Source: Rhodococcoides kyotonense
GTDB lineage: Bacteria > Actinomycetota > Actinomycetes > Mycobacteriales > Mycobacteriaceae
Direction: 5' to 3'
Length of the DNA: 64,000 nt
NCBI RefSeq assembly: GCF_001645385.1
Contig: NZ_LVHI01000012.1
Location: 796,169-860,168 of the forward strand
Shown here: one piece after another, positions 27,801 to 36,981 of the stretch
Position numbering within the stretch: the first letter of the stretch is position 1
Layout: the number at the start of each line of letters is the position of its first letter
Translations under genes and position numbers: made by a program
Notes under the pieces: model-generated
Database searches by the model: none
Seen by the model: the letters and a program-made list of their open reading frames with translations, nothing else
What the model was told of the DNA's origin: nothing

Positions 27801-30800
27801 TCGAGAGATGTGCAGGCTTGCGCGCGCCCCGTCCGCGGGCAGGTACGCCGACGGTGCGTCGTCCAGCGGAGCGACGTCGACGTGGGCGTGGTGCGATGAC
27901 GCGAAGTGCGCGTACTGCACGGCGAGCGGTTCCCACTCCGGCGAGCAGCCGACGCCGCGAGCTCGAAACGCGAGTGCGAAATCCCGGAGCACCACCTCGA
28001 CCGATCGACCGTCGACGGCGATGTGGTGCGCGACGATCGCCAGGGCGTCGCCGTCAGGAGTGCGCAGTAGGGTGGCCCGGAGAGGAACCTCGACGGTCAG
28101 GTCGAACGGCGTTGCAGCACAGAGGTTCAGGCCGGCCTCGATGGACTCGGCGTCGAGCTCGGGTAAGTCAACCAGCACCTGAGACGGATCGACAACGACC
28201 TGATGCGGTCCGTCCTCGTCCGCCGGAAAGCACGTGCGCAGGATGTCGTGGCGCGCCAGAACATCGCGCAGTGCCGCGATCGCGTTCTGCGCCTGTCCAT
28301 CCGGAAGACGAACGGCCACCGGCAGTGCGTACACGGTCGACTCGTTCGCCTGCTCGGCCATCCAGATGCGGAACTGCGCCGCCGACAACGGAACCCGATC
28401 CGGCACGACGACGGACGCCAGAGGCGTCATGGGCACTGCATGTCTCTCGTCCAGCAGCGCCGCGAGAGAGGCGACCGTCGGGTGTCGAAACAACTCGGCG
28501 AGCGTCACCGAGGTGCCCAACCGGGCCAGCACGGTCGACGCGGTGAGCGAATCGCCGCCTGCATCGAGCAGGTTGTGGTGGCGGCCGATCCGGTCGACTC
28601 CCAGTGCAGACGAGAATACCTCGGCCACAGCAATTTCCGTCGGCGACATCGGCGCGTCGTACTGCGCGTCGCCGTCCGGGTTCGACAACGCCCCGCGGTC
28701 CGGTTTGCCGCTGGGGGCAAGGGGAATCTCGTCGACGACGGTGATCGTCGTCGGCACCATCCAGTGCGGCAGCGCAGATCGCAGATGTGCATCGAGGGCA
28801 GTGACATCATTGTCGTTGTCATTGTCTTCGTCGACCACGACGAACGCCACCAGCGACGTACCGCGAACGACGACGACGGCATCGCGCACCGAACAATGAC
28901 GCACGAGGCACGCCTCGATTTCTCCTAGCTCGACGCGTCGACCGTTGACCTGCACCTGAGTGTCGGTGCGGCCGAGAAACTCCAGTACGTCTCCAGCCGC
29001 CGAGGTCCGCACCCGATCACCCGTGCGGTACAACCGTTGCCCGGGTGTGAATGGGTCGGCCACGAATGTTGCTGCCGTCGAACCGAATCGATGATCGTAG
29101 CCGCGTGCGATTCCGTCCCCACCGAGGTACAGCTCGCCGACGCCTCCCGCGGCCACGGGGCGCAGCGCTCGATCGAGAACCAGCGCCCGCACTCCGGGAA
29201 TCGGACGGCCGATCACCACCGGTTCGTCCACGTGCATCGGCGCGGACACCGTCGCCACCACGGTTGCTTCGGTCGGGCCGTACGCGTCGAGCATGGTGTG
29301 TCCCGGCGCGAACCGATCGCGGAGCGCGGGTGGGCAGACATCGCCCCCGACGTCGAACACGGTGACGCCGTCGAGATCCTCCGGTGCCAGGGTTGCGAGG
29401 ACCGCCGGCGCGGTGATCAGGTGGGTGATGCGCTCTGCCGCAATCAGATCGGCGAGTCGACGGCCGGACGTGACGTCGCGCGGCGCCACGACGAGGGTGG
29501 CGCCCGCCGCGAAGGCCATCAGCATCTCCTGGATCGACGCGTCGAACACCGGAGATGCGAGGTGCAGCACCCGCGACGTGCGGTCGACGCGGTACTGCTC
29601 GACGACCGCATCCGCGAGTGCGGCGAGGCCGCGATGAGTGACACTGACGCCCTTGGGGATTCCGGTGGTTCCCGACGTGTGCACGACGTATGCCTCGTTG
29701 TCGACCGACACCGACGCCGTCACCGGGGCCGCGTCGGCGCCGGGAGCGATCCACCGGATGTCGTCGCACATGGGCTGCACGTCCGTGATTCCGAGTCGTA
29801 CGTCGGCGGCGCGCATCATCTGGACGGACCGTGGATCGGTCGGGTCGACCGGCACGAACGACGCCCCTGCCCGTGCGACGGCCGAGCACGCGACGACAGA
29901 CCTGTCCGACCTGGCCATCGCGACCGCGACACGCACCTCCGGACGCGCACCGGCGGCCGCCAGTTGTTCTGCCAGACGGTTGATTTCGCCGCTCAGCCGA
30001 TCGTAGGTGTACGACGTTTCACCGTACCGAAGCGCAACATCGCCCGACCGCCCGCGGAGCAACTCGGGCAGCGTGCACGGCGAGACCGGTGCGGGAACAC
30101 ACCCGAGATCGGTGGGCGGGAGAGCGATGGCCGACGCTGCCTCACCGTCGTTGGCGGCGACGAACGCGTCGAGTACAGCCAGAAAGCGGTCCCGGTGCGT
30201 CGTCAGTGCGGCGGCGTCGTACAGCTGCGGGTTGCCCAGGAGGTCCACCCTGGTACTGGCGCCCGGGAGGCCCGGATACACGTTGACCATGATGTCGTCG
30301 ACGGGGCCGCTGGACAGGACGTGGTAGTCGCCGACCGTGTCGCCGAGACGTATCTCGTTGCCGAAGGTCATGATGTTGACGGTCGGACCGAAACTGTGTC
30401 CGGCGTCGTAGCGTTGATGCCGTAGAGCTCCCGAGAGTGCCAGCTCGACGCGGCGGCGCAACGCGCCCACGGTCGTCGTCGACGGGACGGCAACCCGTAG
30501 GGGTACGACGTTCGCGAGCATGCCGATCGACGCTCGTAGCCGCGCGGTCGTGCGACCCGAGACGGGAAGGCTCAGCACGACGTCGTCCGTGTCCATCATG
30601 CGCGCGAGGTACAGCGCGAATGCCGCGAGGACGTCCGGAACACGCACCGCAGCAGTGTCTTTCAGTGTGGCACCGACCGAGATCGCCGCGCCTGCGACAG
30701 GGGCGGACCGGCCCGCGAGCCACACCCGTTCGGGGCGATTCGCGAGCACCCCCTCCCAGTAGGTCCGGTCCGACTCGAATCGCGTCGAGTTCTCGTACGC

Positions 30801-31376
30801 CAGCTCGTGCTCTCGGATGGCCCGTAGGGGCAACCCACGCGTCGGCGGGGTCTCGGCGCCGTCTATCATCGCCGCGTACACGGCGGCCGTGCGTTCCCAC
30901 AGGGCGATCGCGCCGAGCCCGTCCATGACGACGTGGTGCACCCGGCTGAACCAGAACCATCTCCTCGGACCGACCTGCAGCAATTCCGAGATCATCAGTC
31001 GATCGTGGAGCATGTCCACCGGCTGTCGGCACCGAGACTCCATGTACGCCAACGCAGTACCGACGGGATCCGCCTCGCCGGTCAGATCCCGATACTCCAG
31101 GCCGTACGTCGCGTGTCGATCCACCTGTTGGTACACGAAGCCGTCGCGCTCGAAGAGGCTCACGATCGGCGATTCGAGCTCCCGCGTCGTGACGTACGAG
31201 GCGCGAGTCAGCGTCGGTACGTCGATGCCCCCGACGACATCGACGTACTGAGCAATGGTGAACGGAACATGCGGATCCACGGTCTGTGCGAGGTAGATAT
31301 CGGCCTGCGCGGGAGACAGCGGGAAGGCGCTGGGGGCAGGCGAGGGCGCCGCGACACGAGTCGATTTCGACGCCAC
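21813..31376 (-). CDS. Trimodular NRPS with terminal thioesterase
   Basis: 3187 residues from GTG 31376, chosen because GGGAGGGG lies just upstream; TTG 31394 adds six residues. Domain order is C-A-T, C-A-T, C-A-T-TE. Condensation motifs: HHVVMDG (147-153), HHIAVDG (1117-1123) and HHIAVDG (from 2061). Adenylation cores: SGTTGIPKG (568), SGSTGTPKR (1526), SGSTGTPKG (2509). Phosphopantetheine serines: 943, 1887 and 2887. Thioesterase GWSLGG has Ser3018, with Asp in LVDAH and His in VEHDEM. No epimerisation or methylation domain is present. The first condensation domain and the thioesterase resemble EntF. My hand-aligned pocket residues are D-A-Q-I-D-G-A-V-V, D-A-L-L-A-G-A-V-V and D-A-F-C-I-A-A-I-M; none gives a confident amino acid. 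The product should be a tripeptide or acylated tripeptide. Confidence 0.95.
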   Translation of the reverse strand: MASKSTRVAAPSPAPSAFPLSPAQADIYLAQTVDPHVPFTIAQYVDVVGGIDVPTLTRASYVTTRELESPIVSLFERDGFVYQQVDRHATYGLEYRDLTGEADPVGTALAYMESRCRQPVDMLHDRLMISELLQVGPRRWFWFSRVHHVVMDGLGAIALWERTAAVYAAMIDGAETPPTRGLPLRAIREHELAYENSTRFESDRTYWEGVLANRPERVWLAGRSAPVAGAAISVGATLKDTAAVRVPDVLAAFALYLARMMDTDDVVLSLPVSGRTTARLRASIGMLANVVPLRVAVPSTTTVGALRRRVELALSGALRHQRYDAGHSFGPTVNIMTFGNEIRLGDTVGDYHVLSSGPVDDIMVNVYPGLPGASTRVDLLGNPQLYDAAALTTHRDRFLAVLDAFVAANDGEAASAIALPPTDLGCVPAPVSPCTLPELLRGRSGDVALRYGETSYTYDRLSGEINRLAEQLAAAGARPEVRVAVAMARSDRSVVACSAVARAGASFVPVDPTDPRSVQMMRAADVRLGITDVQPMCDDIRWIAPGADAAPVTASVSVDNEAYVVHTSGTTGIPKGVSVTHRGLAALADAVVEQYRVDRTSRVLHLASPVFDASIQEMLMAFAAGATLVVAPRDVTSGRRLADLIAAERITHLITAPAVLATLAPEDLDGVTVFDVGGDVCPPALRDRFAPGHTMLDAYGPTEATVVATVSAPMHVDEPVVIGRPIPGVRALVLDRALRPVAAGGVGELYLGGDGIARGYDHRFGSTAATFVADPFTPGQRLYRTGDRVRTSAAGDVLEFLGRTDTQVQVNGRRVELGEIEACLVRHCSVRDAVVVVRGTSLVAFVVVDEDNDNDNDVTALDAHLRSALPHWMVPTTITVVDEIPLAPSGKPDRGALSNPDGDAQYDAPMSPTEIAVAEVFSSALGVDRIGRHHNLLDAGGDSLTASTVLARLGTSVTLAELFRHPTVASLAALLDERHAVPMTPLASVVVPDRVPLSAAQFRIWMAEQANESTVYALPVAVRLPDGQAQNAIAALRDVLARHDILRTCFPADEDGPHQVVVDPSQVLVDLPELDAESIEAGLNLCAATPFDLTVEVPLRATLLRTPDGDALAIVAHHIAVDGRSVEVVLRDFALAFRARGVGCSPEWEPLAVQYAHFASSHHAHVDVAPLDDAPSAYLPADGARASLHISRRPVDIAVNDVRRLAQNARVTPFMVVHSILAMTLARFSGLGRTVIGTPTSGRTHPDTVDMVGMFALTVPLVVQVDREATFVELLDQVGRSDLAALSDIRHAAPRIMLSYENQVDLPSDVVTGSKNVSEFDLGLVLTESENSIDGWLEYASDMYRRETVDAFVAAFQRTLGTVAADPTVVVGDIEWVVGDTAPSHARAGEGTLLDVFRSVDLDGTVAVTADEVERRSNRLARSLIGHGAGPETTVAISLERSADYIVAMWAVVKSGAAFMPVDPQYPAARRAQMLRGTSLGIGGSESDVTWVSEADAGACRDAAVTDADRRGPLRPDNAAYVVHTSGSTGTPKRVTVTHRAVHALARQAVPRYRVTSKSRVLQGYSLNFDAAVLEILLAFGSGATLVVAPPTLAGGVETAEYLRAHGVTHFLSTPALLATVPPVDTVTTVAVGGDVLPDNVVGQWSTGRTMLNAYGPTESTVVATLTEPLTTTATIGAPLDSVDALVLDGRLHPVPLGAIGELYLGGDGVARGYGDAAATAASFVAGAGGRRLYRTGDLVRRRPDGALDFVGRADAQVQLRGVRVELGDVEAALTSHPSLTRAVADVRDERLVAWVVGDAAVDARAWASSRLPASMVPAMIEFVDDIPVTANGKVDRAALMAPDVVATQQGSPRTLRESIVLGILSDVLGVDDLTVDADFFAHGGDSLTALRAVGRIGSTFAVEVSLRTLFDAPTARTLAAVLDTSSGRRVALPVLRHSPDGSTDLSAAERRIWLHNRLDRASSAYNLAFALALPRDVDTRALRRAIVDVLDRHEPLRTVYAPGPVVSVRAADDVVPDLALRVDDIDRIANAGFDLTVDAPVRVALVDSGREHVDLVVVAHHIAVDGASVAPLVRDVRVALDARFDGRSPELPYVAVDYADYRRWHREILDIVAPTQLAFWEQALQGLPDYLELPSGAPTAEGPATPADFTIDDATAVELRALARRLGATTFVVVHAAVALLLADLASTDDVAVGTPVSGRTSPLLDDLVGMFVGTVVLRTPIDRALTFEQFVADVRGRDLDAFAHADVPFDDVVEHLAPPRRGESHPFFQVLLSVSSQPVVDDLVVRPLPTGDTQFDLEIVLDDASMTGSIAFSPGRFDVDTVRMVASRLTALLRAVVREPTTELRRIDVLGTYGQLPAHTVGVSEFCTLTDVFDHAVSRWPDATAVVDGSDHLTYRELDARATGLSYALLQRGAGPGTVVVLALPRSIDHVVAVWAVARTGAAFLPVDPAHPTSRIADIVSEAAPVVGVSNEPICDGTHWLPPDSTSSPSAAVRPTPDDPAYVIYTSGSTGTPKGVRVAGRGIANLVASQRETFGVDDRSAVLQFASPGFDASVFEMLLAAGSGASLFVAPAVRAGRELADFMTTAGVTHVCLTPAVLAATDPAAAPTVTTVIMAGDVAGSELIRRWASGRSVFDAYGPTEATIMGTCSDDLAAGVDSGIGWPTRGFDALVLDPVLRQVPTGVVGELYLAGPALADGYVARPGLTASRFVPDLLGKPGARMYRTGDVVRWRAGSGGPYLEFLGRADTQVKIRGHRVEPAEVEAALLQHPAVDQAFVTGRQSDTGTVLDAYVTGDGTHAGLRTFLTRTLPPYLVPSTVTTVDALPTTLAGKIDVSRLPAPVLASSSTRTPSTELETIVCTAFADVLGIHPDNVDVDADFFDLGGHSLGAVQVSDALSGLLGREVPVAWMFVDRTVSAMADRLERSSNMQAQNMFDVLLPLTPGRDGIPVFCIHPAVGIAWSYAALAAHVDAPIYGLQRPGMAGDEIAPTSIDEYADRYADEIRAVCPHGPYVVLGWSLGGVIAHAVGTRLQKGGGEVTLVLVDAHLTEPENAEQFTAQDLGRHLGAEGHSFEAISRNLAATYPGAATVTSEHLRRMYEPVVAAPALVAANAPEKFSGDTIYLSARNSDGASQWHPFVDRPVRVRGLDVEHDEMLGPVGASVIGEELRAVSISQAAEGPGVGGDVHS

Positions 31377-31738
31377 ACGATCCCCTCCCGACAAGGGCCG
31401 AACGAATGCGAGCTGAATAATCCCGCTCGTACAAGTTAGTTCTTTTCCTTGAATTGTTCTACTCGGCGAATGGGCCCGAATTCCGTATATGAATCGATAT
31501 TTCGGGAGATTTCGACGCGGTCGCTTCGGCCAGGCCCCCCGAATCGTCCTATCGCCCGTTTAGCAGGTGAGTGGCCGTGCAGATGCCAGTTCGCATCCGA
31601 ATTGGGCGACGTCGTGCCACCTCGTTCCATGACGTCCGGGATGGACAAAAATCGTCATCACGCTACGATCACGGAGAATTCACACTCATTCTCGAGTACC
31701 ACGCGGTCCGGTTATCTCCCGTCAGGAGCATTTCTGTC
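31377..31738. promoter_or_regulatory. 362-bp divergent region between NRPS and DUF4012 genes
   Basis: It contains no plausible gene. Base composition is more AT-rich than the surroundings. CCCGAA at 31475-31480 and TTCGGG at 31501-31506 form an inverted repeat around an AT-rich centre containing ATAT-N6-ATAT, a possible operator for the NRPS side. The ribosome site of the NRPS is at its left edge, and that of the DUF4012 gene (AGGAG, about 31725) at its right edge. Confidence 0.4.
31642..31669 (+). promoter_or_regulatory. Candidate housekeeping promoter for DUF4012 paralogue 2
   Basis: TGGACA at 31642-31647, a 16-nt spacer, and TACGAT at 31664-31669 fit the SigA-type consensus at 5/6 and 4/6 positions. 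Transcription would begin near 31676, leaving a leader of about 60 nt before ATG 31739. Confidence 0.4.
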
Positions 31739-33514
31739 ATGTCCGATAATGCGCACAGTGGAACGCCAGCGTCGCGGAGAAGACGTCCTTTACTGATCGG
31801 ACTCGCAGTCGCAGTCCTGATCGTCGTCGGCTTCGGGGTCTGGCTCGGCTACTGCACGTACTCGGCACGGACGAATCTCGAGACGACACGCGACGCCGCG
31901 ACACGAGCCAAAGATGCGTTGCTGACCGGAGACGTGCCTGCCGCCCGCATTGCTGCCGCGGAAGCCGCGGATGCTGCCGACGCGGCGCGCGCGAACACGT
32001 CGGCATTGCCGATGACGGTCGCGGCAGCCGTTCCGTGGCTCGGCAGTCCGGTCGATACCGTCGTGCAGATCACCGACGTCGTGCACGGTCTTGCAGTCGA
32101 CGTGCTGGAGCCTGCGACGGAAGCAGGCGCCACCATCTCGCCCGACAGCGTCGTCGAGGGCGGGGGCCGGGTGAACCTGCAGGCTCTGTCCGACGCGGAA
32201 CCCGTTCTCGCGCAGACCTCCGCGGCTGCGGACGAGTTGTACCGGCGTGCGCAGTCCATCGACGACCCGGCGTTCCTGTCCGTCGTCGGCGATGCTCGCG
32301 AACAACTGCAGAACCAGACACACGATCTCGCAAGCCTGCTCGGAAACATCTACACCGCAACCCGTCTGCTGCCGAAGATGATGGGCGCCGACGGTCCGCG
32401 TTCGTACTTCCTCGCATTCCAGACGCCTGCGGAGGCACGCGGAACCGGCGGGCTCATCGGTGGGTACGGAATTCTGCGCGCCGAGAACGGCACGGCGGAG
32501 ATCGACAAGCTCGGGACGACACGGGAATTGAAGTTCGCCGAGCGCCCGATCGACCTCGGTCCCGAGTACGACGCGTTGTGGGCACCGCGGAACACGACCG
32601 TCGACTTCCGAAACTCGAACGCGAGCGCCAACTTTCCGTACGCGGGGCAGATCTGGACGTCGATGTGGACGGAGCAGACCGGGGAGTCGCTCGACGGCGC
32701 CATCGCGACGGACCCGATCGCATTGAGCTATCTGCTCGGTGCCACCGGCCCGGTCCGGCTGGCCGACGGCGAGGAGATCACCGCGGACAACGTCGTCGAG
32801 GTGACGCTGTCCAGCTCCTACGCACGCTTCGGCGACGACCAACTCGCGCGCAAGATGTACCTGCAGGAGATCGCAGCGGCCGTCGTGACGAAGATGACGA
32901 GCGGGGTTGCACCCACCCGAGCGCTGATCGACGCTCTCGGCCGCGCCGGAAGCGAGGGACGCATAGCCGTGTGGAGCGCGGACGCGTCGGCGCAGGAGAT
33001 TCTCGCGGGCACGGCCATCGGCCACGCGCTTCCCGACGACCCGGCGCCGTACGCCGGAGTCGTCGTCAACAATGCCGGTGGCAACAAGCTGGACTACTAC
33101 CTGGCGCGCGACATCACGTACACGGCCGAGGCCTGCACCGGACCGACACGGAAGTCGACGGTGACGGCCACGTTCACCAACAACGTCCAGGCCGATGGAC
33201 TGACCACGTACGTCGCCAGCACGTTCCTGCAGGGCGTGCCGTACGGGACCAACGAGTCGATCGCCTACCTGTACGGCACCCAGGGCGCGAAGATCACGTC
33301 GATGTCGATCGACGGCGCACCCGCGTTCTCGGTGCAGAGCGGCACCGAGCTCGGGCGTCCGGTCAAAGCGGCGTACCTGTCCATCGCACCAGGCGAGTCG
33401 TCGACCGTCACGTGGGAGCTGGAGGAGCCTTCGGTGCCGGGACAGGCGAGCGCCCCGGTCCAGCCGCTGGTCGACACCCCTTCCGTCACCGTCGACGTCC
33501 CCGAATGCCGGTAA
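31739..33514 (+). CDS. DUF4012 envelope protein, paralogue 2
   Basis: 591 residues from ATG 31739 with AGGAG upstream; the longer frame to 31571 has no ribosome site. A short basic N-terminus, one TM segment (about 18-42), then the extracytoplasmic DUF4012 domain with LPKMMGADGPRSYFLAF, ARGTGGLIGGYG, FPYAGQIWTSMW and GAIATDPIALSYLLGATGPV. By eye it matches paralogue 1 over the whole length at about half the positions, including the two terminal Cys motifs (EACTGPTR, DVPECR). It reads divergently from the NRPS. Probably works with the surface polysaccharide or the NRPS product, but no activity is known. Confidence 0.83.
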   Translation: MSDNAHSGTPASRRRRPLLIGLAVAVLIVVGFGVWLGYCTYSARTNLETTRDAATRAKDALLTGDVPAARIAAAEAADAADAARANTSALPMTVAAAVPWLGSPVDTVVQITDVVHGLAVDVLEPATEAGATISPDSVVEGGGRVNLQALSDAEPVLAQTSAAADELYRRAQSIDDPAFLSVVGDAREQLQNQTHDLASLLGNIYTATRLLPKMMGADGPRSYFLAFQTPAEARGTGGLIGGYGILRAENGTAEIDKLGTTRELKFAERPIDLGPEYDALWAPRNTTVDFRNSNASANFPYAGQIWTSMWTEQTGESLDGAIATDPIALSYLLGATGPVRLADGEEITADNVVEVTLSSSYARFGDDQLARKMYLQEIAAAVVTKMTSGVAPTRALIDALGRAGSEGRIAVWSADASAQEILAGTAIGHALPDDPAPYAGVVVNNAGGNKLDYYLARDITYTAEACTGPTRKSTVTATFTNNVQADGLTTYVASTFLQGVPYGTNESIAYLYGTQGAKITSMSIDGAPAFSVQSGTELGRPVKAAYLSIAPGESSTVTWELEEPSVPGQASAPVQPLVDTPSVTVDVPECR

Positions 33515-33635
33515 CCGTTCCTGAAATTTTCCAGTGATATTTCCCAACCTTCGGGTGCTGGCTCGACATCGAGACCCCTGAACTGTGAATGTGGAGGCGA
33601 TACGCGTCCACGAACAGTTACGGAGATGTACCCGC

Positions 33636-34169
33636 ATGTTGCCGAAGTCCCGACCGGTCTGGTCCGTCGCTGCTGCCCTCGCTGTGGGGACGGTCGGCCT
33701 GGTCGGCTGCAGCTCCGACAGCGGCTCCGACGAAGCAGCTGCCGACACCACGACGAGCGCCGCGGCGTCGCAGGCCGCGGGCGGCAGTGACCCGTCGAAC
33801 GAAGTCTGCGCCAAGCTGCAGGACATCTCGGATTACGAGATGCAGTCGATGCAAGCCCTGGCCGGCGCCGATCCGGCGGATTGGCCTGCGCTGCAGTCCG
33901 CGCTGACGGCGTACTCGTCCGGTCTGGCCGAGCACTACGACCCGGCCATCGACGTCGCCGACGAGCAGACCGCATCGGACCTGACCAAGCTGCGCGACGC
34001 CAGCGCCGCCGCCACCGCGAGCGCGGCCGACGCGCCGTCGTACGAGGTGTTCAACGAGCAGTCGACCACGTCGATCGACGTCGACACCGCTCAGGCAGCC
34101 ATCGATGCGAGCACCCGCGTCGATCAGTACGCGCAGAGCACGTGCGGTTTCTCGATCAACCAGCAGTAG
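33636..34169 (+). CDS. Small lipoprotein, helical, unknown function
   Basis: 177 residues from ATG 33636. The signal peptide ends in the lipobox GLVGC (Cys25), followed by a Ser/Ala/Thr-rich linker. The mature part is mostly helical (EVCAKLQDISDYEMQSMQAL, LTKLRDASAAATASAADA) with two cysteines, in VCAKL and STCGF, that may pair. No family recognised. It follows the DUF4012 gene by 121 bp on the same strand and could be cotranscribed. It ends 12 bp before the convergent GT2 stop. Confidence 0.78.
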   Translation: MLPKSRPVWSVAAALAVGTVGLVGCSSDSGSDEAAADTTTSAAASQAAGGSDPSNEVCAKLQDISDYEMQSMQALAGADPADWPALQSALTAYSSGLAEHYDPAIDVADEQTASDLTKLRDASAAATASAADAPSYEVFNEQSTTSIDVDTAQAAIDASTRVDQYAQSTCGFSINQQ

Positions 34170-34181
34170 TGCGGCTGCGCA

Positions 34182-35084
34182 TCACGGAGTGAACGGTGGG
34201 GCATCTCGCTTGAGGCCCCACCGCCACACCTGCCCGAGCCGCGCCACACGCGCGCGTCGCGACGCCGACGACGCCCCACCGGCAACCACACCGGCGAGCG
34301 TGACCAGAGCGAGTTCGACACGCTGGCCGTAGCTCGTCAGCCTGTTGCAGTGATACGACGTGAGGCGGATCGCGGCGTCGGCGCGTGCTCGTTCGACGAG
34401 GGTGCCGTGACTCTTCTGCGACGACGCGGCGATGTGCTGAATCTCCGCTCGCCGTGCGACGAGGAGGTCGATTCCCTGCGACGACGCCCGACGGGACAGG
34501 TCCGCATCCTCGCCGTACAGGAAGAATCGTGCATCGAACGGTCCGAGCTCTGCGAGCAGCTCACGGTCGGCGAACAGCGCACCGCCACAGACCTTTTCGA
34601 CCACCACGACATCAGCGTCGACCTCGGCGAGAGCGGCGGCGAACCGGTCGCGCTTGCGCTTGCGCGAGATCGAGAAGTTCCACTGCATGTACGCGTCGGA
34701 TTGCACCCGGCCGTCACGGTGAAGCCATCCTCCCACCAGCGACCGTGGGTGGTGGTCGGCCGCGTCGAGGAACCGGGCGAGCCCGTCGGGCGCGAGGGCC
34801 GCGTCCGGATTGAGCATCAGAACCGAATCCGCGGTCGACGCGGCGACGCCGTGGTTGACGGCGCGACCGAATCCGACGTTGCGGTCCATCCGCAACACCC
34901 GCATGGTCGACGCGTCGATCGTGTCCTCGACGGGCGTCGAACTTGCGTTGTCCACCAACAGGATCGATCCGTCGACACCGCATGCTCGATACGACGCCTG
35001 CACCGAGTCGGTGCACGCACGGAGCAGGTCGGGGTCGGATTCGAAGCAGACCACGACGACGTCCACGGTCGTACTGCGTGTCAT
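34182..35084 (-). CDS. Glycosyltransferase family 2 (rhamnosyltransferase-like)
   Basis: 300 residues from ATG 35084, last gene of the eight-gene operon. GT-A motifs: VDVVVVCFESDPDL, LLVDNASS, NVGFGRAVNHG, and the metal-site region LMLNPDAAL; VVEKVCGGALFADRELL and FFLYGEDADLSRR are typical of rhamnosyltransferase-like GT2 enzymes. It inverts the anomeric configuration while adding a sugar to the lipid-linked repeat on the cytoplasmic side. The start overlaps the polymerase stop by 4 bp. Confidence 0.9.
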   Translation of the reverse strand: MTRSTTVDVVVVCFESDPDLLRACTDSVQASYRACGVDGSILLVDNASSTPVEDTIDASTMRVLRMDRNVGFGRAVNHGVAASTADSVLMLNPDAALAPDGLARFLDAADHHPRSLVGGWLHRDGRVQSDAYMQWNFSISRKRKRDRFAAALAEVDADVVVVEKVCGGALFADRELLAELGPFDARFFLYGEDADLSRRASSQGIDLLVARRAEIQHIAASSQKSHGTLVERARADAAIRLTSYHCNRLTSYGQRVELALVTLAGVVAGGASSASRRARVARLGQVWRWGLKRDAPPFTP

Positions 35085-36379
35085 GAGGTCACGTCCTTCT
35101 TGTCGTATCCCAGCAGGCCGATTCCGAAGCCGCACAACAGAAGTACCGGTCGGATGTAGAGCGCGTCGTAGAAGAAGCCCGACAGCACGATCGCCAGGAT
35201 CAGGACGGCTCCGGCGCGGACCCTCGTCGAATCGGACCGCAGCAGAGCACGAATCGCGATGAGTGCGAGGGCGACGATGCCGAGCACGGTGACGACGCCG
35301 AAATCCCACAGCAGACTGAGGAACAGATTGTCGACGGTCGTGAACCCCTGGATGCCGAGTCCGCTGCCGAGTGCGTCGAGCAAACTGCGTGCACCGGAAC
35401 CGAACACGACGCACGCGCCGCTGCAGGTGTCCGACCATTCGTCGAACACGATCGCGGCGTAGTTCCGGTTGTCGAGCGACGCGGACCCGGTGAGGCCGCC
35501 GAAATCGAAGACACGTTGGCCTGCCAGCGCTGACCAGTACAGCACCACCACCGTGACGGCGGCCGCCAGCAGCAGCGGCCCGAGCCACGCCGTCCGGTGC
35601 CCGACGGCCATCTGCCCCTGCCGACGTCGATACGCAGTCGTCGCGACCGTCAGCACGGCCACGGCTGCAGCACACAGAACGGCCGAACGGGTGCCCGAGG
35701 TCGAGACCGACACCGCCGTGGCCACCACGACGACCCATCGCACCGCGGCGCGCCTCGACGCCATCGTCGACGACAGCACCAGAGCCGCGGCACCGACACC
35801 GACCGCCACCATTCCGGCCGGTACCGCCTGGCCGATCAGCCCGCGGGACCGGAACGTGTCCCGCGAGTACGCGGTGTAGTGCGGGTCGCCGAACAGCTCG
35901 CCGAAGACGTGCTGCTGCACCAGGTATTCGACGCCCATCGTCACGGCCAGCGCGACGGGCAGGACGACGAGGACGACCAGCGGCTGCCGTAGCGCCACCG
36001 CCAGTCCGGCGCCGACGACGATGGGCGCGAGCAGCGTCACGTATCCGACCGGGTTGAAGTTCATCACCTGGTTGAACGTCAGCACGAGGAAGCCGAACAG
36101 CAACGCGGGCACCACGATCGTCGTCTCGGCGCGACGGATCGCCCACACCGCGGCCGCCGACCCGACGAGCAGACCGACCAGTCCGAGATAGCGCCAGAAC
36201 GACCCGACCGTGACGAAGTCGACCGGTATCGCGACGACGATCGCCGCGGCAGGCAGCAGCAACGTAATGCTCCACCTCCCGCGTCGCTCCGTCTGCACGG
36301 TCTCCGCAGGTGCAGGTGTACGAACGCGAGTACTGCGTCTCACCTGCGCCGGTATCACCGGCCTCGCCGGGAGTGTCAT
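35081..36379 (-). CDS. O-antigen ligase/polymerase-like membrane protein (Wzy)
   Basis: 432 residues from ATG 36379 (ATGA overlap with the gene before it). About 11-12 hydrophobic segments. A large loop with WSDTCSGACVVFGSGARSLLDALG and GIQGFTTVDNLFLSLLWDFG is in the position of the long periplasmic loop of Wzy/WaaL proteins. It should polymerise flipped repeat units outside the membrane. Family members share little sequence, so assignment rests on topology and on its place between an acetyltransferase and a GT2 beside a flippase. Confidence 0.8.
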   Translation of the reverse strand: MTLPARPVIPAQVRRSTRVRTPAPAETVQTERRGRWSITLLLPAAAIVVAIPVDFVTVGSFWRYLGLVGLLVGSAAAVWAIRRAETTIVVPALLFGFLVLTFNQVMNFNPVGYVTLLAPIVVGAGLAVALRQPLVVLVVLPVALAVTMGVEYLVQQHVFGELFGDPHYTAYSRDTFRSRGLIGQAVPAGMVAVGVGAAALVLSSTMASRRAAVRWVVVVATAVSVSTSGTRSAVLCAAAVAVLTVATTAYRRRQGQMAVGHRTAWLGPLLLAAAVTVVVLYWSALAGQRVFDFGGLTGSASLDNRNYAAIVFDEWSDTCSGACVVFGSGARSLLDALGSGLGIQGFTTVDNLFLSLLWDFGVVTVLGIVALALIAIRALLRSDSTRVRAGAVLILAIVLSGFFYDALYIRPVLLLCGFGIGLLGYDKKDVTS

Positions 36380-36981
36380 CGAGCGGCACCTTTCTCGAGC
36401 CGCGCCAACGCTTCCAGCGGGTCCTCCCCCGCGAGATCGGCGACGCCGTCCGCCACTCGGTCGTCGTCCCAATCCCACCAGCGCAACGCTCGCAGACGCG
36501 CGATGACGTCGTCGTCGAATCGTTTGCGTACCAATGTTGCCGGATTACCGGCGACGATCGAGTACGGTTCGACGCTGCGCACCACGATGCTTCCCGCCGC
36601 GACGATCGCGCCGTCGCCGATGTGAACTCCCGAGACGATGGTGGCGCCGAACCCGATCCACACGTCGTTGCCGATCACGACATCGCCCTTGCTGCAGGGG
36701 TATCCATCGGTTCCGGCTCCCGGCAGACCCAACTTGTGACGGATCGGGAACGTCGTCAGCCGATCGGTCGGATGGTTGCCGCCGAGCAGGATGTTCACTC
36801 CCGCAGCGATCGAGCAGTATCGACCGATACGCAGCCGCGTCGGATCGTTGTCGTACAGGCGCACTTCGGGAATTCCGTAACTGTGCGCGCCCATCTCGAC
36901 GCGTCCCGACGCGATCAGGTTCCGCAGAACGCGTCGGCGATACCGGTTCGGGTCGACGACCCTCAGCACGTGATCGATCAT
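36376..36981 (-). CDS. Hexapeptide-repeat O-acetyltransferase (CatB/WbbJ type)
   Basis: 201 residues, start ATG 36981 in ATGA with the flippase stop. The left-handed beta-helix repeats are visible from residue 45 onwards (RIGRYCSIAAGVNILLGG, then VVIGNDVWIGFGATIV and GVHIGDGAIVAAGSIVV). The His in GGNHPTDRLTTFP is the expected catalytic base. It would acetylate a sugar hydroxyl, using acetyl-CoA, in the polysaccharide repeat. A C-terminal helical extension with WWDWDDD follows. Confidence 0.9.
   Translation of the reverse strand: MIDHVLRVVDPNRYRRRVLRNLIASGRVEMGAHSYGIPEVRLYDNDPTRLRIGRYCSIAAGVNILLGGNHPTDRLTTFPIRHKLGLPGAGTDGYPCSKGDVVIGNDVWIGFGATIVSGVHIGDGAIVAAGSIVVRSVEPYSIVAGNPATLVRKRFDDDVIARLRALRWWDWDDDRVADGVADLAGEDPLEALARLEKGAAR

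Noticed and set aside
31790-33826. 678-codon minus-strand frame
   Set aside because: Antisense to the second DUF4012 gene; composition rich in Arg, Asp and Val, no motif.
35085-36389. Long extension of the GT2 frame
   Set aside because: It lies over the polymerase gene in another frame; the GT2 start is fixed by the 4-bp overlap at 35081-35084.
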